Under the pieces are notes generated by a model. The model did no database searches. It saw only the letters and a program-made list of their open reading frames with translations, and had not been told where the DNA came from. A program made the translations under genes and the position numbers. From assembly GCF_921293095.1 (NCBI RefSeq), contig NC_060251.1, positions 100,550,566 to 100,614,565 of the forward strand: a DNA stretch of 64,000 nucleotides, given 5' to 3'. The stretch comes from Ischnura elegans. Taxonomy: Eukaryota > Arthropoda > Insecta > Odonata > Coenagrionidae. Position 1 is the stretch's first letter. The number at the start of each line of letters is the position of its first letter. Shown piece after piece: positions 12,115 through 23,079 of this stretch.

Positions 12115-12694
12115 CGACACCTGGTATTCGCTGAGATGGAAAAGGAACCAGAGACAACACATTCGGAAGGGGCATTGGTGGCATTTGAGCAATTATTGTG
12201 TTCCAAAGGAACCAGGTTGCTGCCCTATGCCACACGAAGTTGAGTTATAGAAGGTTCCATTTTCAAGTTGAGGAATGCGAAGAATTATGATTTCCTACAG
12301 TAAATAACTGACAGGGTTAGAGATTGTAATGCTAACGATAGTATAATGAAACTTTTATATTAACAACATATTTAGAGAGTTTTTTCGATTGAAAACTTGC
12401 TCTTTTCTATGAATGATATTATATAATGGAGATATTGTTTAAAATTATTTTGCGATAAAGCTTAGCTACTGTATCATATCGATGCATTTTTAAATTGCAT
12501 ACCCATTCTATTTCTCGGTATTTCAAATATGGAGCGTTTTTAACTTCATCAGTAGAGTATTACATTAATGCCAATATATGTTCTAATGGACAATTATGTC
12601 TACAAGGAGACGGAATATGAAAAAAAAGTGTTAGGCATGGCATTCGCTGCAAGGAAATATTCGGACTAAAAGGTTGCTTGACACAGCTTAGTTC

Positions 12695-12946
12695 ATGAAG
12701 GAATTTCTAAGGAAATTAATGACATTGGCATTGTGCATTGTAATTGTGCATTCCTTGGGACTGGTATCATTTCCTATCAGGCATACATACGGCGTAGTTC
12801 GAATTGCGCAACCTCCAGTTACCACCTGGCTAATTGATAACATACTTTCCGGTCGAGTAACACTTTTAAACCGATCGATACAGCGCCTTGCTGCCTCTAT
12901 AAGTGAACCACATTCGAAACTAGACGTTAACGAACGGGTCAATTAA
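12695..12946 (+). CDS. Candidate short secreted peptide, 83 aa (hypothetical)
   Basis: The frame starts MKEFLRKLMTLALCIVIVHS, a basic start followed by a hydrophobic run (about residues 8-24), as in a signal peptide. The rest is VSFPIRHTYG and on to a C-terminal LDVNERVN. It is not a family I recognise. The start is the first ATG after an in-frame TAG at 12689-12691. A possible splice acceptor (TTGACACAG) ends at 12685, so it could be the second exon of a transcript from the promoter at 12053. An AATAAA lies at 13200-13205. Against it: the opposite strand has an 84-codon open frame over the same bases, the length is near chance level, and no homology is known to me. Confidence 0.2.
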   Translation: MKEFLRKLMTLALCIVIVHSLGLVSFPIRHTYGVVRIAQPPVTTWLIDNILSGRVTLLNRSIQRLAASISEPHSKLDVNERVN

Positions 12947-12949
12947 AAT

Positions 12950-13904
12950 AACAACAGTAAAAAACTACCGACTTTTCCGTCCAACCGCGAAACCTCGACA
13001 TTGTTTTCTGGAGAGTAATTTCCTCGATCAGACGTGAGGCCGAGGAGATTAAGTTAATAGCGACAGAGAGCCGAAGGAGAACGGTGGGAAACGGATGAAG
13101 CCATTCCTTTCCTTTCTCCCAAGGAGGAACTACTCTTCAACGGCCCCAAAGGGCTCTTTCACCATTTTTTATTACTTTGGATTGCGATAGAGTTTTAAAA
13201 ATAAAGGGAAACGTATTTTTTCGTTTTTCTATCCGTCGACTACTTCTCCACCCATTCGCGGTGAAATATCGACGGGCTATCCCCTTTCGCTAAGAAGTTC
13301 ATGACGTCACCGACTCTTGCCTTGCGACTCACCGCTTCTACGTTATGCGCCTACGTCTCATGTTGCTCGTTGTCTTGAACACTCGAATGAGCGATTTTTT
13401 CGGGAAATATTGAGTCTCTCTGAATGGCTATAATAAACTAGACTTTAATGTCGTCAATCACTCTTGAAAAGTGGGAAACAACTTTTGCATTTTTCATTTT
13501 AATGTTATGTGAAAATGGCTGAACTAATGAGGCTTTTTGCATTCATAATTTATCTTTCCTATTTATCCACTGAATTTCTTTATAAATTGCTATTTCGCAT
13601 CTGAGTTAACGATCCCATTCTTAAACTCTAGACAGATAAACATGCGGTCATATGGTAGAAAATTAATTAAATAATTGCTTTTTTATCTCTCACTTACTCA
13701 ACAACTTATTCAACGGTCACCACCTTAAGAGTGCACTTATTTTTCCCGTTTGGTTTCACCATTGACGAAAGAATGTATTGTGTATTCTATTGAAAAGACT
13801 TGCATACGATGAAAATCCGAATGGAGTTTTGATAGCGGCCAAACGAAAGGACAAAGCAATTTTTCACTGACCAACGAATGCTGGATATGTGGAATACATC
13901 ACCC
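12950..13904. other. No gene; GC-rich patch 13010-13330
   Basis: A moderately GC-rich patch carries a possible polyadenylation signal AATAAA at 13200-13205. It has no coding frame of note. Confidence 0.35.
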
Positions 13905-14227
13905 CAACTTATATTGATATTCATCAGAGGCTATATATGGAGCATGTTTATCTATAGAAGCGAGGCTTGGAGGTTGACAGAAGCAGAGAAGTTAAGAGTG
14001 GAAGCATTCGAAATACGGCGCTACCGAAGAATGATGAAGATTAAATGGATCGACCGAGAAAGTAATGAGGAAGTGCTAAGAACAGAGGGAGAAAAGAGAA
14101 GTCTTTTAAAAACCTAAACCAGAAGACTGGACAACTTAGTTGGCCATATTTTGAGGCATGAAGGCCTGATGAAGACAATCGTAGAAGGACAGGTGGAAGG
14201 GAATAAGGGCAAGGGACGGCCCCGAAT
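13905..14227 (+). pseudogene. LINE family A fragment (copy 3), first of a tandem pair
   Basis: Reads as the tail of the family A polyprotein: YRSEAWRLTEAEKLRVEAFE, then RRMMKIKWID and SNEEVLRTEGEKRSLLKT, with a stop, then GLMKTIVEGQVEG. It breaks off after GGCCCCGAATGAG and is followed at once by an upstream segment of the same family (copy 4). The 3' end of the element is missing. The 5' edge is approximate. Confidence 0.75.
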
Positions 14228-14725
14228 GAGAATTTCGTTCGATAGATATGGCGAAAGATTTCGTTCCAATATATACAAGCATACAAGTGAGGAAACAATT
14301 CATCAGATGCTACATATGGAGTATGTTTCTCTATGGAGGAGAGGCTTGGACGTTGACAGCAGCAGAGAAGTCAAGAGTGGAAGCATTTGAAATGTGGTGC
14401 TGCTGAAGAATGATGAAGATAAAATATATTGACCGTGTAAGCAACGAGAAAGTGTTAAGACGAGTGGGAGAAAAGAGAAGTCTCCTAAAAACCTTAAGCA
14501 GAAGACGGGACAACTTAGTTGGTCACATTTGGAGGCACGATGGCCTGATGAAGACAATAGTTGAAGGACAGGTGGAAGGGAAGAAGGGCAAGGGATGGCC
14601 CCGAATGAGTTACATAGGACAGGTTGTAAATGATGTAAAAGGGAAGAAATACGTCACTATGAAAAGCCTATCGGATAGGGGAGAGGAATGGAGAGCTGCG
14701 TCAAACCAATCTCAGGATTGTTGAC
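14228..14725 (+). pseudogene. LINE family A fragment (copy 4), second of a tandem pair
   Basis: This copy starts in the segment between the reverse transcriptase and the tail (GAGGAAACAATTCATCAGATG), then repeats the tail: MMKIKYIDRVSNEKVLRRVG, EKRSLLKTLSRRRDNLVGHI, DGLMKTIVEGQVEGKKGKG and EEWRAASNQS. It ends CAGGATTGTTGACTAATTATG, near the family's natural 3' end. Frames are interrupted near 14390. Head-to-tail placement with copy 3 suggests either two insertions or a local duplication. Confidence 0.75.
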
Positions 14726-15056
14726 TAATTATGACAACCACCTGGAATTCATGTTCTCAAAATCGGTCCAATATTTTTTTCCAAGTCCTCCCGACGTGAA
14801 ACTTAATACATTTATCTTACATTCAACTAAACTCAAATACAGTTTTCTTTCTATTTTTTTAAAACATATATTATGAAAAGGATACTTCTTTGTTATTTTC
14901 TTTTTTTACGGCACTCATACACATATCTTCAACAGTGATATTATTAGAAGAGACATCATTATTGATTTGACAGAGTTTTCCACTCAATTTTCCATATCAG
15001 CCAGTCTTTCAGCACGAACATAAATCATCTGAGCTTTAAGTCCTTCGTCACCTGCT
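14726..15056. other. No recognisable feature
   Basis: AT-rich spacer between LINE fragments. Confidence 0.4.
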
Positions 15057-15270
15057 CTATGCACGTTGTTTCTTCCGAGGCCTTCGTCTGTCATTCTTTA
15101 CTTCCCCTGTCCTTAAGCGATAACTTTTATCAGACCATCTTGTTTCATGATGCGACCGATAAAAGCCCCGTCTTCTTTTCAATGTTTTCAAACTGCTAAT
15201 ATTTCCTCTTGCTTTTCTCAAAACTTCCACATTACTCATTCAATTTATCCATTTGATCGTCTAAAGAAAT
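15057..15270 (-). pseudogene. Divergent LINE family A/B tail fragment (copy 8)
   Basis: Minus-strand frame reads SNVEVLRKARGNISSLKTLK, RRRGFYRSHHETRWSDKSYR and GEVKNDRRRPRK. This lines up position by position with family A (SNEEVLRRVGEKRSLLKTLI, RRRNNLIGHILRHDGLMKT, GKGRPRTK). It is more diverged than the other copies and in the opposite orientation. Confidence 0.55.
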
Positions 15271-17540
15271 TACTCAAGTTGTTAAAACGTTGGTAAAGAT
15301 TAGATGACAAAAAATGAAGACGGTACAAAAATACTTAATAGAAACAGTGCTGAAACTAGTCAAGTTGACTACTTTAAATGCCTTTTAAAAATCATTTTTG
15401 ACGTTTGAATTGTGCTGAGTTGCAAAATTGATCTCACAATTCATTTCTAATTATTTTTCCTTTTGTTTACATTTTTTGGCGACTCTTTTACGTAAATAAT
15501 AGGTAAACCGAGTAAATCAATTGGCTTCAGCCGATGCCACTCTAACTACCTTAACCCCTAGGCTACTATAGCACTGCCTAGCTCCCTTAATTCCGGTGAC
15601 TTTCCCATTATATGGAGAGAAGGGCGGGGTACGGAGAGACGCTGGGATAGTGGAAAAGCGGAAGAGATCCCTGTGACGGATCGATGCCACGGCCGTTTCA
15701 ATCGTTTCCAGTGAGAGTTGATTAGTGGCCGGGCGGATTCACCGATGGGCCACCAGCAACCGATGGCATCGCAATTCGTCCACAAGGGGTGAGTGGCCAC
15801 TAAGAACGAACTGTTCGGGAATGGAATGGGCTTTTTCGGCAGGGTCGCCGCTATCTTTTCTTGCTTTTCTTTCTCGTAAAGAGAGAAGGGTGATCCGAGC
15901 ACAATTGGTCGCTAACGAGCACAAAATGGGTCACAAGCCAACCCGAATACCCCTCTATGAATTCTACATCTTGATGTACTAGAAATGGTGAGTGGCAGAT
16001 GGTGCTGTGACGTAATTACTCCTTCATTCATTGAAATTAACAAAATACTTTTACGAAATATATAATATAATTAACACATTCGACATCTTGAAGAATCTGT
16101 AAACATATTCCGCATCTACAAACACATGCACTGGTGAGTGGCAGACGGCGATGTGATATAATTACACTTTCATTGTTGGGCGATATGGTGGTTTCACGGG
16201 AGATAAATCATATATATATTTTCGAATAAAATAAATAAGTATGGAAAATAAATAGTGAAATTAAAAATGAAAGATCAAAAGGGGTTCAGATAAGTACATA
16301 TACCATTATAATTGGAGGATTTTTCATATGTAACTAGTTAAATTCTTCAAATTATGGGACCAGATGAACGCTTAAAATAAACCTGAGAGTGTAGCTAAAC
16401 CTTTATCGCAGTATTAAACACTTCATCAGTTATGCAGTTTAATGATTACATATCTAACGACGAAGACACTGTAATCGACTCAGTAATAAGAGTTCCTATG
16501 GTACAGCTATTCATCTATAAGTGGGCTAATAAAGCAGCAAAGAATATTCGATAAGCTTATGGAATAAATTACCTTCTATTCTTTTGCCAATTAGTGACCG
16601 TCGGGAAAGCTAGTTGCAACGTTTACATATTTTGATGCAGCTTAACTTTGGGGCCATTCTATTTCCTCATAAACTTGGAATTGTTCCTATACTTTTTATC
16701 GGCACTTCAATCTTTCCCCTATTTCATTTGAGCCTTGTGTGATAGTAGCATTACTGCAGTCCCTCGCGGAGTTACTTAAATGGCAGAGGACATGCTTCGA
16801 AAAGGTGTGAATTGATATACTTTGTTGTAATTGCATCACTATTTCGTTGGTATTTTTCTAAAAATAATAGTTTTAAGAGTATATTAACAAAAACGTGTAA
16901 TGAAATTTTCGGTAATAATATTTCTATTCCAGTTTTAACTATTGTGGAAACTTCACGAGGGCACTCAATTTATAAAAAAAAAACTAACTGCAACATTATT
17001 TCTCTTTGCAAGCTCCAAATTACTATACGTATTAACGAAACTTCACACTAAAACTGACTTTTTAATGACTAACTAATGATTAACTTTGATGACTTTTCGC
17101 AAAAGCAGCTCAGATATTATTCATCATAAAAGTCCACCCCTAACTGGGTGAGTGAGAGATCATAAGGGTTGAAACCTGCAAAAAAATAACATCGTAAAAC
17201 ATCTGCCCCAGTTACTGCCGCTGCTGGTGTAGAAAGAGCGGGCTGTGTTTTTTTTTTTTTTTGAGGTGGTAATTGCCGTCCCTTGATTAATGGAGCAACG
17301 TCTTTTGAATACTAATGCGCATCCGATGGGAGTTTCCGATGTTAACTGCGATGTTTTCATCAGCAGTAGCGCAACCTAGGGGAGGCACAAGCTCCACCGA
17401 ATGAAGTGACCATGCATTCGTCACCCCCTCTAGGAAAAGGAGACGAGGACTACGGGACAAATTGTTCCCTAGTGACCGAATGAAGCTCTTTCTCTCCCCA
17501 CCATGAGAAAGCGCGCCCAGTGCCGCAATTAATTCACCAA
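15271..17540. other. No gene; GC-rich patch and a short direct repeat
   Basis: A GC-richer patch lies at about 15590-15960, with unrecognised open frames on both strands (up to 114 codons, minus). A ~43-bp segment starting TGGTGAGTGGCAGA at 15986 recurs at 16132 (offset 146) with several changes. A T-tract lies near 17250. Confidence 0.4.
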
Positions 17541-17544
17541 GTGG

Positions 17545-18890
17545 GGTGATCAATGACGTTCGACTGGTCAGGTCACATCTCCCTAGACCTCTTTCCGCCA
17601 GGCTTTAAATTAAAACTTAAATTGTCTCCGTTACTATTTAAATCACAGTTAACTTTTCTCTCCTCCTACAGGAGCGAAAATTTAACTGCGGGAGTTTAAA
17701 CTAGTGATTTAAAAAAATGCTACCTAAGCAGCAGACCATTTTCATCAGATATGAGAGGGTGAGAAGCCAAGAAGTACAAGTGTTGTTTATATAATCAGAG
17801 TTAGGTATAGAAAATGATAGAAGAAATATACAAACAATTAGCCAAGGGATACGAGTGAGTCTCTGCTCTGTGCTGAAAATCAAATGCACTACTAATGTTT
17901 AGAGTTGATCTCGTTTATTTTCTTTACCTGATTTCTATACTTAACGCTGTTTAAAAAAAATACTCGCCTTATAAGGTTGATATGTCCAAAACACGTTTTT
18001 ATTACCCAATGGACATTTTGACAACGTTATTTAGATTTTACGCTACAACATCTTTTTATACACAACTTTAATTATTTTCAACATCCACTACGAGTTGTAA
18101 AAATAGCATTGCGTAGACATCCAAGTTGTAATATCAGTAATTAAAAAAGAACGATTTACCCAGGAAATTGGCAGATTTTTCTATGAGGAGAAAAATCCAT
18201 CGATCATTTCGTTGGATAAACAACATGTGGAGGACATTTCAAGCGCAACACTCCGTCCGTCGAATGGGACTTTAAGCCGTGTCCCCTAAATGCCTTTCGT
18301 CAATAGCAGGCTAATGCCGACGCCGGGTTTCTCTCCACCCTCCCTTCCATGCACTTCCCTTAAACACCTGGTTCAAATAACCTCAGTTGTCGGGCGCCTC
18401 CTCAAAGTACCACTACTGCGTAAAACGCAACTATTTCTTTAGCGCCACGTGTAATTTTCAGCATACAAGAAAAAAAGATACTTATCGAAAAGAAAAATTA
18501 TTTAATACGTTCCAAAAACACTTTATAAACAGCATGGTTTTAATATTATTATGGGTTGAAGGATGAATGACGTTAGACTGGTTGAGTAGGATCACCTAAG
18601 ACCTCTTTCTGAGAAGGATGAATTAAAAAATTTTAACTGTCTCTGCTACTCCCTACCACTCCCTACATCATAGTTAACTCTTTTCTCCTCCTAGAGGAGG
18701 TTCCTCCACGAACAAGTGATTCAAAACAAATACTAGCTCGGTTGAATAGGTAAAGCGCAATTATTTATTTAACGCCAGGTTTAATTTGCAGCACAAAGAC
18801 TAATGGAAGAGAAAAAATCAACTCTTCATACGTTCTACATACAATTTACCATCAACCATGATTTTAATATTTTTATGTTTCAATATTGTT
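17545..18890. repeat. Old direct duplication, first copy interrupted
   Basis: The block 17545-17720 (ATCAATGACGTTCGACTGGT, later TTTTCTCTCCTCCTA and AGTGATTTAAAA) matches 18563-18735. The block 18421-18550 (GCAACTATTTCTTTAGCGCCA to TTTTAATATT) matches 18761-18890. So a unit of about 330 bp is present twice in the same orientation. The first copy is split by about 700 bp that includes a SINE fragment. Confidence 0.55.
18168..18412 (+). mobile_element. tRNA-derived SINE body, head missing (copy 2)
   Basis: It matches the body of the SINE at 47335-47703 in sense orientation: GGAGGACATTTCAAGCGCAA, CACTCCGTCCGTCG, AGCAGGCTAATGCCGACGCC and TTTCTCTCCACCCT. The tRNA-like head with A and B boxes is absent, so the copy is 5'-truncated. 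Confidence 0.7.
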
Positions 18891-18899
18891 GTACGATAT

Positions 18900-20020
18900 T
18901 GTAATGGTGATGAAAAAAACTTTTAAAACTGTTCAAAGCATACAAACTATCACCAGGACGGGAATAAATAAAAAGGAGACCTGAAAAGTCGTATTGGGTA
19001 GGTAAAAATTACCATAAATTTAAAATGAAAACAAATAAACAGAGAAATGATATGCTTAATTATTAATGTGTGCACTCGGCCATTGAAGAATGAAATCCCG
19101 ACCTGATAAAGACCCTTTTCCCAAAAGTAGTAAAATATTAAAAAAGAGGCTGCGGGATATGGTGCAAATGTTTCATTTATATTAGTTATATATTGAATAT
19201 TTTATTGACCACATTTTATTCACATTACTACCAGATTGAAACCTACTGTAATGTCCTATGCATAACAAAAAATGTGTCATAAACAAAATACCTTGATAAA
19301 CGACCAACTAAATTTCCAAACACGGTTTCGAAGAAACACTTGCTCGAAGAGGGACATGGAAGTGAGTTCAAATCTGAAATACTACCCGTGATTAAGAAAT
19401 GGAGTATAATGGACAAGATGGAAAAGGTGGGATTAGAATACACAGGAAAAATGGCACTTAGTACATGAAATTTAATTTTCACTAACCCTGCTCATTGGTG
19501 GAAATTTTAACTGGATGGAAGAAAGGTTTAATGGGAGAGACTCCCTCTCAGTGACTCAAGTCTGTACTGACGCCTCCCTAGTCATTATGGATAAGGATTT
19601 TTTTAAATCTCTTGCAAGTTTTATCTGCCCTTGAATGTCGGGAAAATGGACTTATAAACCTGTGACTCAACCCCACTGTGCACGCTTCTCTTATGATTAG
19701 GGATTAGAGTTTTGAACCCCTGGTGCGAAGCATTCCGAGAACCTACCACTCTCACGCCAGTCTTCCCAGAAAGAACAGAACTCCCCTCCCCAAATTTCTT
19801 CACGAAAAACTCCGTGAATTACAGCAAAGTTGCTTTTATTATCATCTCACAACTAGGTAACCCGTAAGGAAAGTTCTCACTTACACGTGGTATAGGAATA
19901 AGTATGTTAACGAAACGGCGTAATTGGGTTTAAATACAGAAGAAGGTGTATCATGACGTACTTCTTTCATGTTTTTTTCTTAGATTGCTTGAACAATTGA
20001 GAAAAGGTATATTTAGGGGG
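18900..20020. other. No recognisable feature
   Basis: AT-rich; short frames only. Confidence 0.4.
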
Positions 20021-20028
20021 GACACAGA

Positions 20029-20343
20029 CAGGGGCGCAGCTGGGAATTAAGGCTAGGGGGGGTGTCAGGCGCAACTAATACTGGGGGGCTTGGGGGTACC
20101 CGACAGGGTAAGCGGGAGGTGCAGAAAAAATTTAAAAAATTTCGCCGGAAAAAATGAAAAATTAAGATATATGATTCAAAATGGTGATTTTTACGGTCTT
20201 CTAAGGGATATTTTATTAATCCTCACACTATTCTATAAGCAATATTAATCCAATTAAGTAAAACAGATTTAACTTAAAAATTTCTGTGAGCTCTGGGGGG
20301 GGGGGGGTTTATCCCCCAAAACCTCCCCCTCGCTGCGCCACTG
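20029..20343 (+). mobile_element. hAT-type MITE with 8-bp target duplication
   Basis: Flanked by the exact duplication GACACAGA (20021-20028 and 20344-20351), 8 bp as in hAT elements. The left end is CAGGGGCGCAGCTGG and the right end, inverted, is CAGTGGCGCAGCGAGG; this CAGxGGCGCAGC start is typical of arthropod hAT elements. The 315-bp body is non-coding with G-runs near both ends. A second, partial copy in reverse orientation lies at 52858-53145. Confidence 0.85.
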
Positions 20344-20512
20344 GACACAGAGAACATAATATTAGAGCCCCACCATATTTTCAGGTCCGACAGAGGCGAT
20401 AAATTAGGAGAGATATTTAGCCGAACGGATAGATATGGGAATTTGTTTTTCCTCCGAACCATAAAGGACTTTAAGAAATGCTAATCGTAATTTTGAGCAT
20501 TTGCTTTTATAC

Positions 20513-20600
20513 GCAGACGGCTGGTATCCTACACCCCCTTGCCACACACCTTTTTAGGCGGCTTGCGGGGCATTATGCGGCTATAGATGTAGACTCCCAC
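20513..20600. repeat. Dispersed repeat H, copy 1
   Basis: AGACGGCTGGTATCCTACAC, then CCACACACCTTTTTAGGCGGC, resembles 43845-43905 (AACGGCTGGTGTCCTGACAC, then CTACACGCCTATTGCGTCG). Function and class unknown. Confidence 0.45.
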
Positions 20601-21541
20601 GCTCCCGACTGGGTACACGTGTCCTCTAAAATATTCTCCTCCGGTTGAGACGTTGAGAGGCCTTAATCAATCGCGTCTGCCATCAAAAGCTCTCGTCCTT
20701 TTGCGCCGTCAGAATACACGGATCCACCGTTTCTGCCGCTCGGAAATTTTACTCTGATTCCCCCTGAGATACTAAAAGGAAGATCCCAGGCATGAAAGCC
20801 CTTCCCAATCGCTCTGAAAGAGTTTTTATTTCCCTTTATCGGAATCGGAAAATCTCAACAAAAAAATAATAACACCCCTGAGGAGAAGACGAATAAAAAA
20901 CGCAGTAATCGTCTGCGAATAAAGGTCAAACATTGGTGAACTCTTCCAAGGCTCTATACCGAGTACTTGAAGTATAATTGCCTATAGTTCGCATAGTATT
21001 AACCACAGGTATTAAGAGGCGCATGCTGGTTTTCTTTCAGATTTCACTTCAAGATATTTCTCGGTTCGTCTTTGTGAAAATTAACGTGTCACACGGGATA
21101 AAGGTGAAATGCGAAGATTATGGCCATCTGCTGTATTCTTCCACGATTTTTGTAACCGGGGGCCGTGTTTTCATTATGCTAGAGATGGTAGAATTCTTAA
21201 AGAGACTTCTGAAATTCTATATTTTTACACGATTGCATCTTAGTTCGTAATAAGAATATCGTTGTTACATGTATTACGTTAGTATTGGGATTCCTGTGTT
21301 GGCGACAGCGTTGTCATTGGTTTGTTGTGAGAATAAGACCCGAAGGTTAAAGTTTGCAGAGCCCCCTGCTATATAAAGCATTTCCATGTTGATGATATGC
21401 TTAAAATCCTAAGTTTATGTCAATTTATCATCAATGTTGATACATATAGCCCGAATACTCCATGAAATTATCCCTTATTGAAGTTTTATTATTCATTGCA
21501 GCCCTCACTAAATACTTCTCCCAGTGAGATTTTACTCACCT
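20601..21541. other. No recognisable feature
   Basis: Contains an unrecognised 90-codon frame at 20978-21250 and no family motif. Confidence 0.4.
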
Positions 21542-21552
21542 TTATCAAAATC

Positions 21553-21874
21553 AAATGGATCGACCGAGTTAGTAACGAGGAAGTCCTAAGAAGGGTAGGA
21601 GAGAAGAGAAGCCTCATGAAAACCTTAATAAGAAGACGGAACAACCTTATAGGCCACATCTTGAGACATGATGGCCTGATGAAGACAATCGTCGAAGGAC
21701 AAGTGGAAGGCAAGAATGGAAAAGGAAGACCCCGAACAAAATATATGGAACAAGTAAAGAGAGATGTGAAAGAGAAGAAATACGTAGGTGTAAAAAGATT
21801 AGCTGATAGGAGAACTGAGTGGAGAGCTGCGTCAAACCAATCCTAGGATTGTTGACCAGTGATGATGATGATGA
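21553..21874 (+). pseudogene. LINE family A 3' end (copy 5), good preservation, 11-bp duplication
   Basis: The tail of the LINE polyprotein is open from the start of the copy to its stop at 21846: IKWIDRVSNEEVLRRVGEK, RSLMKTLIRRRNNLIGHILR, HDGLMKTIVEGQVEGKNGKG, KRDVKEKKYVGVKRLADR and TEWRAASNQS. After the stop come GGATTGTTGACCAGTGATG and the tail GATGATGATGATGAT. It is flanked by TTATCAAAATC (21542-21552) and TTATCGAAATC (21875-21885), an 11-bp duplication with one change, as expected for target-primed insertion. It is severely 5'-truncated, so it lacks a reverse transcriptase domain. This copy and the one at 51186 define the family's 3' end. Confidence 0.85.
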
Positions 21875-21885
21875 TTATCGAAATC

Positions 21886-22260
21886 GGAAAATCGAAAAAA
21901 ATAAAAACACCCCTGGGTAGAAGAATGATGGAAAGCGCAGTAATCATCAGCGAATAAAGGCCAAACATTGGTGACATCTGCTAGGGCTCTACACCGAGTA
22001 AGTGAAGTCAACGCTGCAGACGTTTCGGTTAGCGACTCGTTACTCATGATCAAGGCAATCGACCTTTTGTTACCGAATCCACGTGGATTTATTTTGAACT
22101 TCAGTTTTCAGCAGATTGAAAAATCTCCCAGATTAAATCGAAAGTTATTCTTTAAGATACAATAGGGAACAATCATATCCATACAAAAACTTAACAGAAT
22201 AAAATAATTGTAATTCATTTAAAGACTTCTGAAAATAACTTATCATGGCTGACACAGGAT
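21886..22260. other. No recognisable feature
   Basis: Short spacer; an unrecognised 65-codon frame at 21968-22165. Confidence 0.4.
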
Positions 22261-22264
22261 TTAA

Positions 22265-23075
22265 CCGTTCCGTGACTGTGCGGGGTAACTCAATAACTCC
22301 AAATTATGTTAATGTGGTATATTTTTTTTATTTTTTCATTTATCCCTTCGATGTTTTTTGTAAAACTGATAACTTCAGGCTTTACTTCGTGAAACCTCTC
22401 CATATTGGAAATAAAGAAATAAGACTTTGTAAGGTTCACAATTATTTACTTATGGGCACGACCCGGGTTTCGTAACTTGGTTACATCTGACCTGACGATG
22501 TAACCAAGTTACGAAACCCGGGTCGTGCCCATAAGTAAATAATAGTGAACCTTACAAAGTCTTATTTCTTTATTTCCGATGTTTTTTGTGTTTGAGCTCT
22601 ACCACTTTTTACATTTAAATTATTTTTGAAAGCTTCAATTTTTATCGGTGGGGTTACTGAGTTACCCCGCTCAGCTGTTGGCTGGAAGAAATAAAAACGT
22701 GTTTGTTATATGAGTGCAGGGATAAAAGTTGAATGCAATAAATTTTATTACATTGTAACTTCAATAACGCCATTATTCTACTTGATGGCACCTTTTGTAC
22801 TTTCTTTTCATAGCGCGTTATTCAATGTACAGTAACAACAGCAAAGTATGAAATATTCCTGCCATTTTGCACAAAATCATTGCAAAAAACCTGAATGTGG
22901 CCTACTATGTATCAATAAATTATACATTACAAGGTATTATATCATTAAAAGAGAGCCAGGGTGTTGAATTACAGGAAATGCTAAAAAAAAACATAATTTA
23001 TGCATAATAAATGGGGTACCTGAGAAACCCCACACAATCGTTTGCATAAGTTTTCTAGGCACAGTCACGGAAGGG
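22265..23075. mobile_element. piggyBac-like non-autonomous element with internal hairpin
   Basis: TTAA at 22261-22264 precedes CCGTTCCGTGACTGTGC. The right end, inverted, is CCCTTCCGTGACTGTGC followed on the plus strand by TTAA at 23076-23079. So the inverted repeats are 17 bp with one mismatch and the target is TTAA. Sub-terminal words GGGGTAACTCAATAACTCC (left), GGGGTTACTGAGTTACCCC (about 22651) and GGGGTACCTGAGAAACCCC (right) may be transposase-binding sites. The body has no transposase; the 76-codon frame at 22245-22475 spans the left edge and half of the hairpin and is not meaningful. Confidence 0.85.
22407..22577. repeat. 81-bp near-perfect inverted repeat
   Basis: The left arm 22407-22487 and the right arm 22497-22577 are complementary over 81 bp with about two mismatches, separated by a 9-base loop (TGACCTGAC). 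CGATGTTTTTTGT occurs just outside both arms (about 22349 and 22577) in direct orientation. It would form a very stable hairpin in RNA. Confidence 0.9.
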
Positions 23076-23079
23076 TTAA

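Noticed and set aside
15558..15902. 114-codon minus-strand frame in a GC-rich patch, with overlapping plus-strand frames
   Set aside because: Open frames on both strands at once are explained by GC content; no motif, start context or splice signals support it.
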